Below are positions 20,207 to 28,680 of a DNA stretch of 64,000 nt, in pieces. The translations under genes and the position numbers were made by a program. The number at the start of each line of letters is the position of its first letter. The stretch's first letter is position 1. Under the pieces are notes generated by a model, which saw only the letters and a program-made list of their open reading frames with translations, was not told the origin of the DNA and ran no database searches. The DNA is taken from assembly GCF_907163265.1 (NCBI RefSeq), contig NZ_CAJQUM010000001.1, positions 3,401,763 to 3,465,762 on the forward strand, read 5' to 3'. The DNA comes from Georgfuchsia toluolica (lineage in GTDB: Bacteria > Pseudomonadota > Gammaproteobacteria > Burkholderiales > Rhodocyclaceae).

Positions 20207-21093
20207 CTGCTTCTGCGTGTACGAGCAGCAGACGGCGGAGCAATAGCTGTTGCCTCCGGCCGGATTGACCTGACGCGAGCCGACGCAGTGGATCCAGGCG
20301 ATCTTGTGCGGATGCTTCTTGTCCGAGGGCGCAGGATCTGGCCTTCGTGTGGACCGGTGGAGCAGAGCAGGCGCTCAAAGTCCATGCTGGTGACGACGTT
20401 GGCGAACTTGCCGTAGCCGTAATCGTTGCGCGGCAATGGGTCGAAGGTCTCGTAGCCGGCCGCCAGGATGATGGCGCCGACCTTGACCTTGACCTTCTCC
20501 GCCTTCTGGCCGAAATCGATGGCGTGGTTTTCGCAAACGGTCTGACAGATCGAGCAGGTCTTGTCCTTGAGGAACAGGCAGCTCTCGTCAATGTAGGTGA
20601 CGAGCGGCACTGCCTGCGAGAAGTAAATGTGCACGGCCTTGTTCTGCGACAGGTTCTGGTTGAACGGGTCGGGGATTTTGGCCGGGCAGTACTCGACGCA
20701 GACAGTACATCCGGTGCACTTGTTCTCGTCGACGTAACGGGGCTTCTTCAGCAGCGTGACGGTGAAGTCACCGGGTTCGCCCTCGACCGCGTCGACGTCG
20801 GTGTAGGTCATCAGCTCGATGTTCGGCTGCCGGTCGGTTTCGATGAACTTGGGCGACTCGATACACATCGAGCAGTCGTTGGTGGGAAAGGTCTTGTCGA
20901 GTTGCGACATCTTGCCGCCGATGGTCGGCGACTTCTCCACCAGATAGACCTTGTAACCGGCTGAGGACAGGTCGAGCGCAGCCTGGATGCCGCTGATGCC
21001 GCCGCCGACGACCATGATGTCGCCCATGTTGTCATCCGCGCCACGCAAGACGCGCAACGTGTCCATTTGCTGTTGCAGAAGTTCGAATGTCAC
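20203..21093 (-). CDS. bamE: BamE, HdrA-like subunit: N-terminal segment, out of frame after ~20330
   Basis: Residues 1-about 255 match HdrA: FAD motif VVGGGISGIQAALDLSSAG, the HdrA signature TFPTNDCSMC, and Fe-S motifs CTGCTVCVEYCPA and CSICQTVC. After GPHEGQILRP the frame becomes nonsense (Arg/Ser-rich) and ends at 20203. The +1 frame from that point encodes the expected continuation. The frame change maps to the GGG at 20327-20329 (CCC on the coding strand, where CCCC is expected). This may be a sequencing error or a real lesion; I treat both parts as one gene. Confidence 0.85.
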   Translation of the reverse strand: MTFELLQQQMDTLRVLRGADDNMGDIMVVGGGISGIQAALDLSSAGYKVYLVEKSPTIGGKMSQLDKTFPTNDCSMCIESPKFIETDRQPNIELMTYTDVDAVEGEPGDFTVTLLKKPRYVDENKCTGCTVCVEYCPAKIPDPFNQNLSQNKAVHIYFSQAVPLVTYIDESCLFLKDKTCSICQTVCENHAIDFGQKAEKVKVKVGAIILAAGYETFDPLPRNDYGYGKFANVVTSMDFERLLCSTGPHEGQILRPRTRSIRTRSPGSTASARVRSIRPEATAIAPPSAARTRRSR

Positions 21094-21107
21094 TTTGATG
21101 TCCTCGC

Positions 21108-22262
21108 CTAGATCGCTTCGCGGATGATTTCGGTCATGTCCTTGACCTCGATCGACGCACCACCGTCCGGCCGGCCGAGGCGGCTATCCTCGAAATTGGT
21201 GATGCAGTAGGGGCAGGAAGTGACCAGAACCTCGGCACCGGTCTGCGCCGCCTGTTCCAGGCGCAGGTCGGAGAATCGCTCACCCTTGGGCGTTTCCATC
21301 CAGATGCGGCCGCCGCCGCCGCCGCAGCAGAAGCTGTTCTTCTTCGACTCTGCCATCTCGTTCAATTTGAGGCCAGGTACGCTCTTCAGCGCTTCGCGCG
21401 GCTGCTCGAATATGCCGTTGTGGCGGCCCAGGTAGCAGGGGTCATGGTAGGTGACGTTCCTGGCGACTTCCTTGGTCAGTTTGAGGCGGCCTTCATTGAT
21501 CAGTTGATGCACGTACTCGGTGATGTGGACCACCTCGAAGTGCACCATGAATTCGGGGTACTCGTTCTTGAAACTGTGGTAGCAATGCGGTGAGGAGACC
21601 AGGATCTTCTTTACGCCGTTGCCGATCAGCTGGGCGATGTTGGAGCGGGCCAGGTTGCGGAACAGGGTCTCGTCGCCGGTCTTGCGGATACTCTCGCCGC
21701 AGCAGCTCTCGTCGGTGCCGAGGATGCCGAAATCAACGCCCGCTGCCTGCAGGATTTCCACCGTGGCCTTGGCGATTTTCTTGCCACGCGGGTCGTAGGC
21801 CAAATAGCAGCCGGGGGAGTAGAGAATTTCCATGCCCTCAGCGAAGCGCTTGACATTGAGGTCCTTGGCCCAGTCGGCGCGCTTCGAGCGCGCCTCACCG
21901 AAGGGGTTGCCTTCGGCCTTGAGGCTGGCCGCGACGCCGGGAATGGGCGAGGCACCGCCAGCAAAGACGTCATATTCCGTAGCGATGCGGCGCAGTGCCA
22001 CGCCCGACTTGATCTGCTGGACGTCGCGCGGACAAACTTGCGGACATTTGCCGCAGGTTGTGCAGCGCCAGATATCCTCGTTATCGATCTCGGTCAGGCC
22101 GAAGGTGGCCTCGCGCACGAGCTTGCGCATGCTGAATTTGCTGACCCTGTTCCAGGGGCAGACCGTGTCGCACATGCCGCATTGGTAACAAGACTTAAAA
22201 GCATCACCGCCACTCGCCTTGATCGCGTCGATGATTTCTTTTTGGGGGGTTGCAGTCTCCAT
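21108..22262 (-). CDS. bamD: BamD, HdrD/GlpC-like Fe-S subunit
   Basis: The 384-residue protein has two N-terminal [4Fe-4S] motifs (CYQCGMCDTVCPW and CTTCGKCPQVCPR, residues about 21-33 and 67-79) and two CCG domains (SPGCYLAYDPRG/DESCCGES and NNSFCCGGGGGR type), as in HdrD and GlpC. It probably passes electrons between BamE and the rest of the complex. It is the first gene of the bam operon here. Its 26-nt leader is the same as the bamC-psi-bamD junction at 11577-11603, evidence that bamD once followed bamC. The promoter block lies at 22523-22619. Confidence 0.93.
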   Translation of the reverse strand: METATPQKEIIDAIKASGGDAFKSCYQCGMCDTVCPWNRVSKFSMRKLVREATFGLTEIDNEDIWRCTTCGKCPQVCPRDVQQIKSGVALRRIATEYDVFAGGASPIPGVAASLKAEGNPFGEARSKRADWAKDLNVKRFAEGMEILYSPGCYLAYDPRGKKIAKATVEILQAAGVDFGILGTDESCCGESIRKTGDETLFRNLARSNIAQLIGNGVKKILVSSPHCYHSFKNEYPEFMVHFEVVHITEYVHQLINEGRLKLTKEVARNVTYHDPCYLGRHNGIFEQPREALKSVPGLKLNEMAESKKNSFCCGGGGGRIWMETPKGERFSDLRLEQAAQTGAEVLVTSCPYCITNFEDSRLGRPDGGASIEVKDMTEIIREAI

Positions 22263-22436
22263 GCTCTATTACCCTGTCGTGTCAAGCAGTTGCGAATGCC
22301 GGGCAGCCGGCCGGTTGCATGTACTCAAACTCCTGGCGCCGCATACTCTTCGGTGCAGTACACAACGTTGCCGCCGCACGGCTATCAGCGTGTACTTTCC
22401 ACTCGCGCGCACAATTAAATATGCGTTTCTCGTACC

Positions 22437-22456
22437 GGTTCTTGAACTGGTTAAAC
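22437..22456. promoter_or_regulatory. Conserved dyad element in the bamD leader (shared with the dch leader)
   Basis: GGTTCTTGAACTGGTTAAAC matches AGTTCTTGAACTGATTAAAC at 30761-30780 at 18 of 20 positions. The core is the palindrome (C)AGTTC-TT-GAACT(G). It lies about 180 bp upstream of bamD, inside the putative long leader. No known factor is assigned; it is conserved only between the two anaerobic benzoate operons in this window. Confidence 0.6.
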
Positions 22457-22522
22457 AAACCATCGCTCATTGAGAAAGCGCCTCCTTAACCATATAAGCC
22501 TTACCTGCTTATTACATGATTT

Positions 22523-22619
22523 ATATGCTACATATTGATCTACATGCTACATATTGCTAATATGCAATATGATGCATATTAATACTTATCGAGGTTGATG
22601 TGTTGACCTATGTCAACAA
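22523..22619 (-). promoter_or_regulatory. bam operon promoter block: FNR-type box, TGCA-N6-TGCA palindrome, ATGCTACATATTG repeats
   Basis: Reading toward bamD (minus strand): TTGAC-CTAT-GTCAA (22603-22616), an FNR/AcpR-like dyad; AATATGCA-N6-TGCATATT (22559-22580), a perfect palindrome containing the TGCA-N6-TGCA form reported for BzdR operators; and direct repeats ATGCTACATATTG at 22525-22537 and 22544-22556. A TATTAA -10 (22584-22579) is about 28 bp from the FNR-box centre, placing the palindrome over the start site, as expected for activation by FNR and repression by a BzdR-like protein (inference). The rest of 22263-22740 holds no gene. Confidence 0.72.
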
Positions 22620-22740
22620 CCGCGACTTTTCTCCAAAGGTGCCAAACAGGTTAAGGCAATCAAACAGGAGAAAATCAAGCACAGCGCCTGCGGAATTTAC
22701 AACTGCTCAAGAGGCCGAGCACAAGTCCGGCCTCTTGAGC

Positions 22741-23928
22741 TTACGGGCGTTCAAAGACCGCTGCGATACCCTGACCACCGCCGATGCACATCGTCACCAA
22801 GCCATAACGCTTGCCGATGCGCGCCAATTCATAGAGGCACTTGACGGTCAGGATGGCGCCAGTGGCGCCGAGAGGGTGGCCAAGCGCCACGGCGCCGCCG
22901 TTCGGGTTAACCTTGGCCGGATCGAACCCCAGTGCTTGCGTAACGCTCAAGGCTTGAACCGCAAAAGCTTCGTTCGACTCGATGACGTCAATGTCCTTGA
23001 CGCCGAGGCCGGCCCGCGCCAAGGCCAGCTTTACCGCTGGAATCGGCCCGGTGCCCATGATCGAGGGATCAACCCCGGCAACACCATAGGAGACCAGGCG
23101 CGCCAAGGGTTTCAGTCCCTCCTTCGCAGCGACAGCGGCTTCCATGAGCATGACGGCGGCTGAACCGTCATTGAGACCGGAGGCATTGCCAGCGGTCACC
23201 GTTCCATCTTTCTTGAATGCCGGTTTCAGCTTGGCAAGACTTTCCAATGATGCGTCGGCTTTCGGATATTCGTCGGTATCGAACAAGACCGTGCCTTTTC
23301 GCGACGGAATTTCGATAGGCACGATCTGCGTCTTGAAATGGCCTGCAGCGATCGCAGCGACAGCGCGTTTCTGGCTTTCCAATGCCAGTGCGTCCTGGTC
23401 GGCGCGGGAGATGTTGAATTGTTCGGCAATGTTCTCGGCCGTTATGCCCATATGGTTGGGCGAAAACGGATCAGTGACCGCCCCCACCATCATGTCCACC
23501 ATTTTGGTATCACCCATGCGCGCGCCCCAGCGCGCGGCCGGCATCAGATAACCAGCACGACTCATGCTCTCTACACCGCAACCGATCGCGATGTCGGTGT
23601 CGCCAAGCTGGATCGCATTGGCGGCACTAACGATGGCCTGCAGGCCGGAACCACAGAGGCGATTCAAGGTGAGTGCGCAGGACTCCTTGACCATGCCAGC
23701 ATTGAGAGCAATGACACGCGAAATATACATGTCGCGCGCCTCGCCATGAATGACGTTACCACAGACCAAGTGGCCGATCCGGGCTGGATCGATCTTGGCG
23801 CGAGCGATGACTTCCTTGACTACACTAGCGCCCAACGCTGACGGGGGAATATCTTTCAGTGTTCCGCCGAAGCTGCCGATTGCCGCGCGTGCACCACTCA
23901 CCACTACTACTTCACGTTTCTCTGCCAT
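22741..23928 (-). CDS. Acetyl-CoA C-acyltransferase (beta-ketothiolase)
   Basis: The 395-residue thiolase-family enzyme has the nucleophilic Cys in NRLCGSG (about residue 91), His in GHPLGATG and the second Cys in CIGGGQG. It cleaves 3-oxoacyl-CoA with CoA. Its place between the bam operon and the ring-cleavage genes suggests thiolysis of 3-oxopimelyl-CoA to glutaryl-CoA + acetyl-CoA, or of acetoacetyl-CoA; a second thiolase lies at 25255. Chain-length preference cannot be read from sequence. Confidence 0.93.
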   Translation of the reverse strand: MAEKREVVVVSGARAAIGSFGGTLKDIPPSALGASVVKEVIARAKIDPARIGHLVCGNVIHGEARDMYISRVIALNAGMVKESCALTLNRLCGSGLQAIVSAANAIQLGDTDIAIGCGVESMSRAGYLMPAARWGARMGDTKMVDMMVGAVTDPFSPNHMGITAENIAEQFNISRADQDALALESQKRAVAAIAAGHFKTQIVPIEIPSRKGTVLFDTDEYPKADASLESLAKLKPAFKKDGTVTAGNASGLNDGSAAVMLMEAAVAAKEGLKPLARLVSYGVAGVDPSIMGTGPIPAVKLALARAGLGVKDIDVIESNEAFAVQALSVTQALGFDPAKVNPNGGAVALGHPLGATGAILTVKCLYELARIGKRYGLVTMCIGGGQGIAAVFERP

Positions 23929-24320
23929 TTACTTCTCCTGGTGTAATACCTTCCAATCCAATTAGCGCATCGAGTTCCAGGCCCATCGGATCCTTGATGC
24001 AGAGGTCGCGCTCGAACAATCAGGCACATGACAGTGCGTGATAAATGCGCCAGTCCCACTGATTTTGTGCGTCCGGGAGCGTCGTTGCCCTGGCGAGCAC
24101 ATATGTCATACCCATGCAATACAGCTCTTGGATTGTTTGTGCGGCCAGACATGACTTGATGAAGCGCCCGGTTAATTGCGAGAAAGCTATCACGCGAAAC
24201 CAGCCGGAGCAATCCAAGATCTGTACACCAGCATTCCCATTGTGATGCCGATGATGTGATCGAAGGTCTTTGATTGACTCGACTTAACAGAACCAAGCTT
24301 TCCATTTATCAATGGATTGA
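23929..24320. other. Intergenic region with decayed coding-like sequence
   Basis: This 392-bp gap between two minus-strand genes has no intact gene. On the minus strand, short open stretches look like protein remains, for example DLCIKDPMGLELDALIGLEG just upstream of the thiolase and AAQTIQELYCMGMTYVLARA near 24100-24160, broken by stops. I cannot assign a family. It may be the residue of a deleted gene. Confidence 0.4.
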
Positions 24321-24938
24321 CTACTCAGCCCCGATCCGGCGTTTGAATTCTGATAAAGGAACCACATCGGGTTCGGTACAACGACGACGATCCGCTTCTG
24401 GTTCAGTAAGTGGAATGCACGGAACCACGGAGCGGCGAGAGTCGAGGCAAAGTTGCTGGTAAACGGCGGTTGCCTCCAGTTTCCAGGCCAGTTCGTCATT
24501 CGACAAAATGCGGATGACCTTGGCTGGCACACCAACCGCCAGGCTCCGGGGCGGAATCTCACTCTTCGCCGGAACGAAGGACGAAGCGGCGATGATCGAC
24601 GATTCACCGATGACGGCAAAATCCATCACGACGGCATTCATGCCTATCAGGACATTGTCCATCAAAGTGCAGGCATGAATGATGGCCCCGTGTCCGATAT
24701 GCCCGTTTTTTCCGATCACGGTGTCGATACGCGGGAAGCCGTGCAATACCACCGTGTCCTGGATATTGCTATCAGCGCCAACGATGATCCGCCCCAAGTC
24801 ACCGCGCAGCGATGCACAGGGCGCCACATAGACACCCGGGCCGATGATGACGTCACCGATGACAACCGCGCTTGGATGAACGAAGGCACTCGGGTCGATG
24901 ACCGGAATGACTCCGTCGAAGGAGTAGATTTGGCCCAT
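24321..24938 (-). CDS. Gamma-carbonic-anhydrase-like hexapeptide-repeat protein (PaaY/CaiE type)
   Basis: The 205-residue left-handed beta-helix protein has repeated hexapeptides (VIGDVIIGPGVYVAPCASLRGD, residues about 26-47) and the metal-binding His positions of gamma-carbonic anhydrases (VVLHGFP, GHIGHGAIIHAC). PaaY in phenylacetate clusters is a thioesterase that rescues dead-end CoA esters. A similar rescue role is plausible in this CoA-ester pathway (inference); a carbonic anhydrase role is the alternative. It directly follows the SDR remnant (24940-25119). Confidence 0.85.
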   Translation of the reverse strand: MGQIYSFDGVIPVIDPSAFVHPSAVVIGDVIIGPGVYVAPCASLRGDLGRIIVGADSNIQDTVVLHGFPRIDTVIGKNGHIGHGAIIHACTLMDNVLIGMNAVVMDFAVIGESSIIAASSFVPAKSEIPPRSLAVGVPAKVIRILSNDELAWKLEATAVYQQLCLDSRRSVVPCIPLTEPEADRRRCTEPDVVPLSEFKRRIGAE

Positions 24939-24939
24939 G

Positions 24940-25119
24940 TCAATAAATCGTCATGCCGCCTTCGGCGGCCAGGACTTGGCCGGTGACATAGGCCAAGGCG
25001 GCGGAAGCGAAGAAGACGAACATCGGGGCGATGTCTTCCGCTTCGGCCAAGCGTCTGCCCGGTATGCGTTCCAGGTGCTTGTCCTTGGAGCGCTGGTCGG
25101 TGCGGATAACTTCAGTCAT
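24940..25119 (-). pseudogene. C-terminal fragment of a short-chain dehydrogenase (59 codons)
   Basis: Minus-strand frame from ATG 25119 to TGA 24940 encodes 59 residues with the SDR C-terminal pattern (HLERIPGRRLAEAEDIAPM then VTGQVLAAEGGMTIY). The Rossmann fold, Asn, Ser and Tyr-x3-Lys parts of an SDR are missing, so it cannot be active. A GGAG lies 8 nt upstream of the ATG. It touches the gamma-CA-like gene. Confidence 0.75.
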
Positions 25120-25162
25120 TGGCGTCTCCGCATATAACTCTGGTCAAGCCACAAAATCAACA

Positions 25163-25197
25163 AATCCGGACAGGCTGGTGTCCTGTCTGTCCGGGTT
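25163..25197 (-). terminator. Stem-loop downstream of the second thiolase
   Basis: CCGGACAG (25166-25173) pairs with CTGTCCGG (25187-25194), 13-nt loop, with A/T on both flanks. It lies about 60 bp after the thiolase stop at 25255, so it may be an intrinsic terminator, though the U-tract is weak. Confidence 0.5.
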
Positions 25198-25254
25198 CTT
25201 TCATATTGGGTTTGCTAACTGGCTTGCTGCCAGTAATGCAAATCCATCCGGGCA

Positions 25255-26454
25255 TTACTCTACCCGTTCAACGATGGTCGCAATCCCCTGGCCGACGCCG
25301 ATGCAGAGTGATACAAGGCCGTAACGCACCCCGCGCCGCTTCATTTCGTGTACCAGCGTGCCCATGATGCGTGCACCGGTTGAGCCGAGCGGGTGACCCA
25401 TGGCGATCGAGCCGCCATTGACATTGACGATCGCCGGGTCCATGCCCAGTTCGCGAATACAGGGAATGGATTGCGCGGCGAAGGCTTCGTTAAGCTCGAT
25501 GAGACCTATGTCGCCGATCTTCAAACCGGCACGCGCCAAGGCTTTCTGAACTGCGGGAATCGGGCCCAGTCCCATGTAGGAAGGATCGCAGCCAGCCACC
25601 GCGCTCGACACTATCCGCACCATTGGTTTGTAGCCCAGCCGTTTTGCCGTGGCGGCTTCCATCATCAGTATGGCTGCTGCGCCATCGTTGATGCCACTGG
25701 AATTCCCGGCAGTGACAGTTCCATCCTTCTTGAAAGCCGGCGCCAGTTTGGCAAACTGCTCGAGAGTTGCATCGGGACGCGGAAACTCATCCTTGCTGAT
25801 GATCACCGGGTCGCCTTTCTTCTGTGGCAGCACCACCGGCACAAGTTCGTCCTTGAATTTGCCGGCCGCATCCGCCGCGCCCCATTTGTGTTGCGATGCC
25901 AGGGCGAATTCGTCCTGCTCCTGGCGCGTTAGACCATACTTGCGCGCGACGTTCTCGGCGGTATCGCCCATGCTTTCCTTGGCATATGGCTCGGTCATTT
26001 TCGGATTGGTAAAGCGCCAGCCGATCACCGTGTCAAAGACCTTGACATCGCGGGAGAACGCTGACTCGGACTTGGCCATGACAAAGGGCGCCCGGGTCAT
26101 CGACTCGACGCCACCAGCGATGAATACCTCGCCTTCGCCAACCTTGATCGCCTGTGCGGCGCTATTTACCGCGTTCAGGCCAGAAGCGCAGAGGCGATTG
26201 ATGGTCTGACCGGCGACCGAGTGGGGCAAACCCGCAAGCAAAGCCGCCATGCGTGCGACGTTGCGATTGTCTTCCCCCGCCTGGTTGGTACAGCCGAGCA
26301 GCACATCCTCGATCAGGCTGGCGTCGAGATTGTTGCGTTTGACGATTTCGGCGATGCACAGGGCAGCCAAATCGTCAGGCCGAACACTTTTCAACACGCC
26401 GCCAAATTTTCCGACAGGCGTTCTGACTGCATCAATAATCACTGCTTCACGCAT
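25255..26454 (-). CDS. Acetyl-CoA C-acetyltransferase / 3-oxoacyl-CoA thiolase
   Basis: The 399-residue thiolase starts MREAVIIDAVRTPVGKF at ATG 26454, with GGAG 7 nt upstream (the longer frame to 26487 lacks a better site). Catalytic residues are in NRLCASGLNAV (Cys ~90), GHPLGSTG (His) and CIGVGQG (Cys). It resembles PcaF/FadA-type thiolases and lies 46 bp downstream of an SDR, suggesting a beta-oxidation pair acting on pimelyl- or butyryl-level intermediates of benzoyl-CoA degradation. Confidence 0.93.
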   Translation of the reverse strand: MREAVIIDAVRTPVGKFGGVLKSVRPDDLAALCIAEIVKRNNLDASLIEDVLLGCTNQAGEDNRNVARMAALLAGLPHSVAGQTINRLCASGLNAVNSAAQAIKVGEGEVFIAGGVESMTRAPFVMAKSESAFSRDVKVFDTVIGWRFTNPKMTEPYAKESMGDTAENVARKYGLTRQEQDEFALASQHKWGAADAAGKFKDELVPVVLPQKKGDPVIISKDEFPRPDATLEQFAKLAPAFKKDGTVTAGNSSGINDGAAAILMMEAATAKRLGYKPMVRIVSSAVAGCDPSYMGLGPIPAVQKALARAGLKIGDIGLIELNEAFAAQSIPCIRELGMDPAIVNVNGGSIAMGHPLGSTGARIMGTLVHEMKRRGVRYGLVSLCIGVGQGIATIVERVE

Positions 26455-26500
26455 AGGATTCTCCATAAACTGCGCAGGTTGAACCACGCAGATGTCAATG

Positions 26501-27244
26501 TTAGATATATTGGCCGCCGTCGACCTTGATCACTTCGCCGGTGATATGGCGCGCTTTTTCGGTGCACAGGAAAGTGACCAACGCGGCGACTTCTTCGGGT
26601 GCACCCATGCGACCCAAGAGGATCTCCGTCATCGCCTTTTGCTTTGCTTCCTCCGGTAATGCTTTCATCATTTCCGTCTCGATCAGGCCGGGGGCTACGG
26701 CGTTGCAATTCACGTTGGACTTGGCCAGTTCGCGTGCCACTGTTTTAGTCAGGCCGATAATGCCGGCCTTTGCCGCGCTGTAGTTCGATTGCCCGAACTT
26801 GCCGCGCATGCCGTTGATGGAAGTGATATTGACGATTTTGCCGCTGTTCTGCTCTTTGAGCAGGGGCGCAACCGCGCGAATATAGTTGAAATAACCCTTC
26901 AGATTGATCGCAAGCGCTTCGTCCCACTGTTCTTCAGTCATCTTCCAGATAACCGCATCGCGGTTCACGCCGGCATTGTTCACCAGGATATCGACACTGC
27001 CAAATTCCTTGACCACTTGATCCACCATGGCCTGCGCATCTTTGAAATTGGCCACATCGGCACGCACCGCAATCGCCCGCCGCCCCATCTTTATGATCTC
27101 CGCGCAGATGGCATTTGCTTCAGTGTCGTGTTTGCGGTAGTTGATCGCGACGTTGGCGCCGTTCTTTGCCAGATCGAGAGCAACTGCACTGCCGATTCCA
27201 AGGCTGGCCCCGGTCACAATTGCATTTTTCCCATCAAGTTCCAT
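26501..27244 (-). CDS. Short-chain dehydrogenase/reductase (FabG/PhaB-like 3-oxoacyl reductase)
   Basis: The 247-residue classical SDR has the cofactor loop TGASLGIGSAVA, NNAG, catalytic Ser in NITSINGMRGKFGQ and Tyr-x3-Lys in NYSAAKAG. ATG 27244 is preferred because AAAGGA precedes it. It resembles acetoacetyl-CoA/3-oxoacyl-ACP reductases and could act as a 3-hydroxyacyl-CoA dehydrogenase in the lower benzoyl-CoA pathway. The 262 bp upstream (27245-27506) contain no gene I can recognise. Confidence 0.9.
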   Translation of the reverse strand: MELDGKNAIVTGASLGIGSAVALDLAKNGANVAINYRKHDTEANAICAEIIKMGRRAIAVRADVANFKDAQAMVDQVVKEFGSVDILVNNAGVNRDAVIWKMTEEQWDEALAINLKGYFNYIRAVAPLLKEQNSGKIVNITSINGMRGKFGQSNYSAAKAGIIGLTKTVARELAKSNVNCNAVAPGLIETEMMKALPEEAKQKAMTEILLGRMGAPEEVAALVTFLCTEKARHITGEVIKVDGGQYI

Positions 27245-27506
27245 GTTTTTTCCTTTAATTCCCATATTGGGTTTGGATAAATACTGTCAAAAAACTTTTT
27301 ATTTCACCTGCATAAACTTTTTATCTGGAAGTATGTGCTCCTGTCGAAGCCGTGTTCAGCGCTCGGAGGTGGAAGGCGTTCATGCCATTTCTTCCCTCAG
27401 TGTTTCCACCCTCAGGTTTCGCTTCACAACGACTCTTCATAGGGAGCCAAACCGCCTGCCAGCGACATGGCTCGCCCAGGCTGCAACTTGTGCTGCTTTA
27501 TCATGA

Positions 27507-28637
27507 TTATGTCTTCGGTTTGGCTAGTACCTGTTCGGCAAATTTCTCGTCGAACAGGGCGCCTTCGGCCACCAACTGGCGGTACTTGATGAAGTCGATG
27601 ACGTCCTTGCCGGTGGACTTCTTGGCGTCGAAGGCGTTGAAGCCGAGCCAGGCCTCGTGGTTCATGTTGGCGGCCAGCCAGTGGCGGTTGGCGAGCTTCG
27701 CCTGGTCCCAGAAAAATTTCTTCTTGGCACGGATGCCGTCGATGGACTTTATCAGGCAACCCGGGAAGAGATTGGTGAACTTCCACACCAGTTCATTCAC
27801 CGCCGCGTCGAGCTTGGTGAAGTCGGTAGTGCACTGGGCCATCAGTTCCTTCGCTGCTTTGATCTGGTCGGCGGCCACCGGTTCGCCGTAGACGATCTCA
27901 CCGTCGTCGACGTAGGTGTCGGTGCGCACCAGCGGGTTACGCACCCACTGGCCGTCCTTCTTCAGCACCGGTACGACCTTGGTGAGGAGGTTCTTGGCCT
28001 TCATTTTATATGCGCTCCAAGTCTCGCAGGAGACGCAGTTATACATCGCGTCCTCCATGTTGAGGAACCAGGGCAGGAAGTCGGTCGAACCGCCGTCCGG
28101 TGCGCTGCCGTGCTTGGGACCGGCCTGGCCGTAAATGGCCATATCGGAGCTGATCGTCAGGTCGGTGGCCATGCCGATTTCCTGGCCGCCGGCCACGCGC
28201 ATACCGTTCACCCGGCAGATTACCGGTTTCTTGCAGTTGAGGATGCCATCCACCATGGCGTTGAAAAGGTCCATGTATTCGCCATATTCGTTCGGCCGCT
28301 TCGAGTAATAGGCTGAGTATTCGGCGGTATTGCCGCCGGTGCAAAAGGCCTTGTCGCCGACTGCGGTGAATACCACCGTCACCACTTCGCGGTCGGAGGA
28401 CGCGCGCTGGAACCCTGCGATCACCGCCTTCACCATCTCGGTAGTGTAGGAGTTGTACTGGCTCGGATTGTTGAGAATGATCCAGGCCGCGAATAGTCCC
28501 GACACGGCGTTGCCCTGCGGGTCGATGACCGGGCGCTTTTCGTAGATGACCGAAGGTGCCGTTGTACCGAAATGTTCCTCGCCAAGTAGTGCGTGATCCT
28601 TGAGTTCGTTGTCCCTGCGCAGCCATTCGAGTGCCAT
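27507..28637 (-). CDS. oah: 6-oxocyclohex-1-ene-1-carbonyl-CoA hydrolase (Oah/BamA)
   Basis: This crotonase-family enzyme hydrolytically opens the alicyclic ring, giving 3-hydroxypimelyl-CoA. The 376-residue length is typical, and the gene (bamA) is the standard marker of anaerobic aromatic degradation. Visible family stretches include NNPSQYNSYTTEMVKAVIAG, DKAFCTGGNTAEY, RVAGGQEIGMATDLTI and FGPKHGSAPDGGST-type sequence. The gene is 43 bp downstream of had and belongs to the dch-had-oah operon. Confidence 0.97.
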   Translation of the reverse strand: MALEWLRRDNELKDHALLGEEHFGTTAPSVIYEKRPVIDPQGNAVSGLFAAWIILNNPSQYNSYTTEMVKAVIAGFQRASSDREVVTVVFTAVGDKAFCTGGNTAEYSAYYSKRPNEYGEYMDLFNAMVDGILNCKKPVICRVNGMRVAGGQEIGMATDLTISSDMAIYGQAGPKHGSAPDGGSTDFLPWFLNMEDAMYNCVSCETWSAYKMKAKNLLTKVVPVLKKDGQWVRNPLVRTDTYVDDGEIVYGEPVAADQIKAAKELMAQCTTDFTKLDAAVNELVWKFTNLFPGCLIKSIDGIRAKKKFFWDQAKLANRHWLAANMNHEAWLGFNAFDAKKSTGKDVIDFIKYRQLVAEGALFDEKFAEQVLAKPKT

Positions 28638-28680
28638 TATGATTTCTCCGTAAATAAATAAATTGAAATAAATAAATTGA

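Noticed and set aside
22525..22580. CRISPR-like direct repeats (ATGCTACATATTG)
   Set aside because: Only two 13-bp copies 19 bp apart and one in the dch promoter; spacing and length fit a regulatory site, not a CRISPR array. No CRISPR array or cas gene was seen anywhere in the window.
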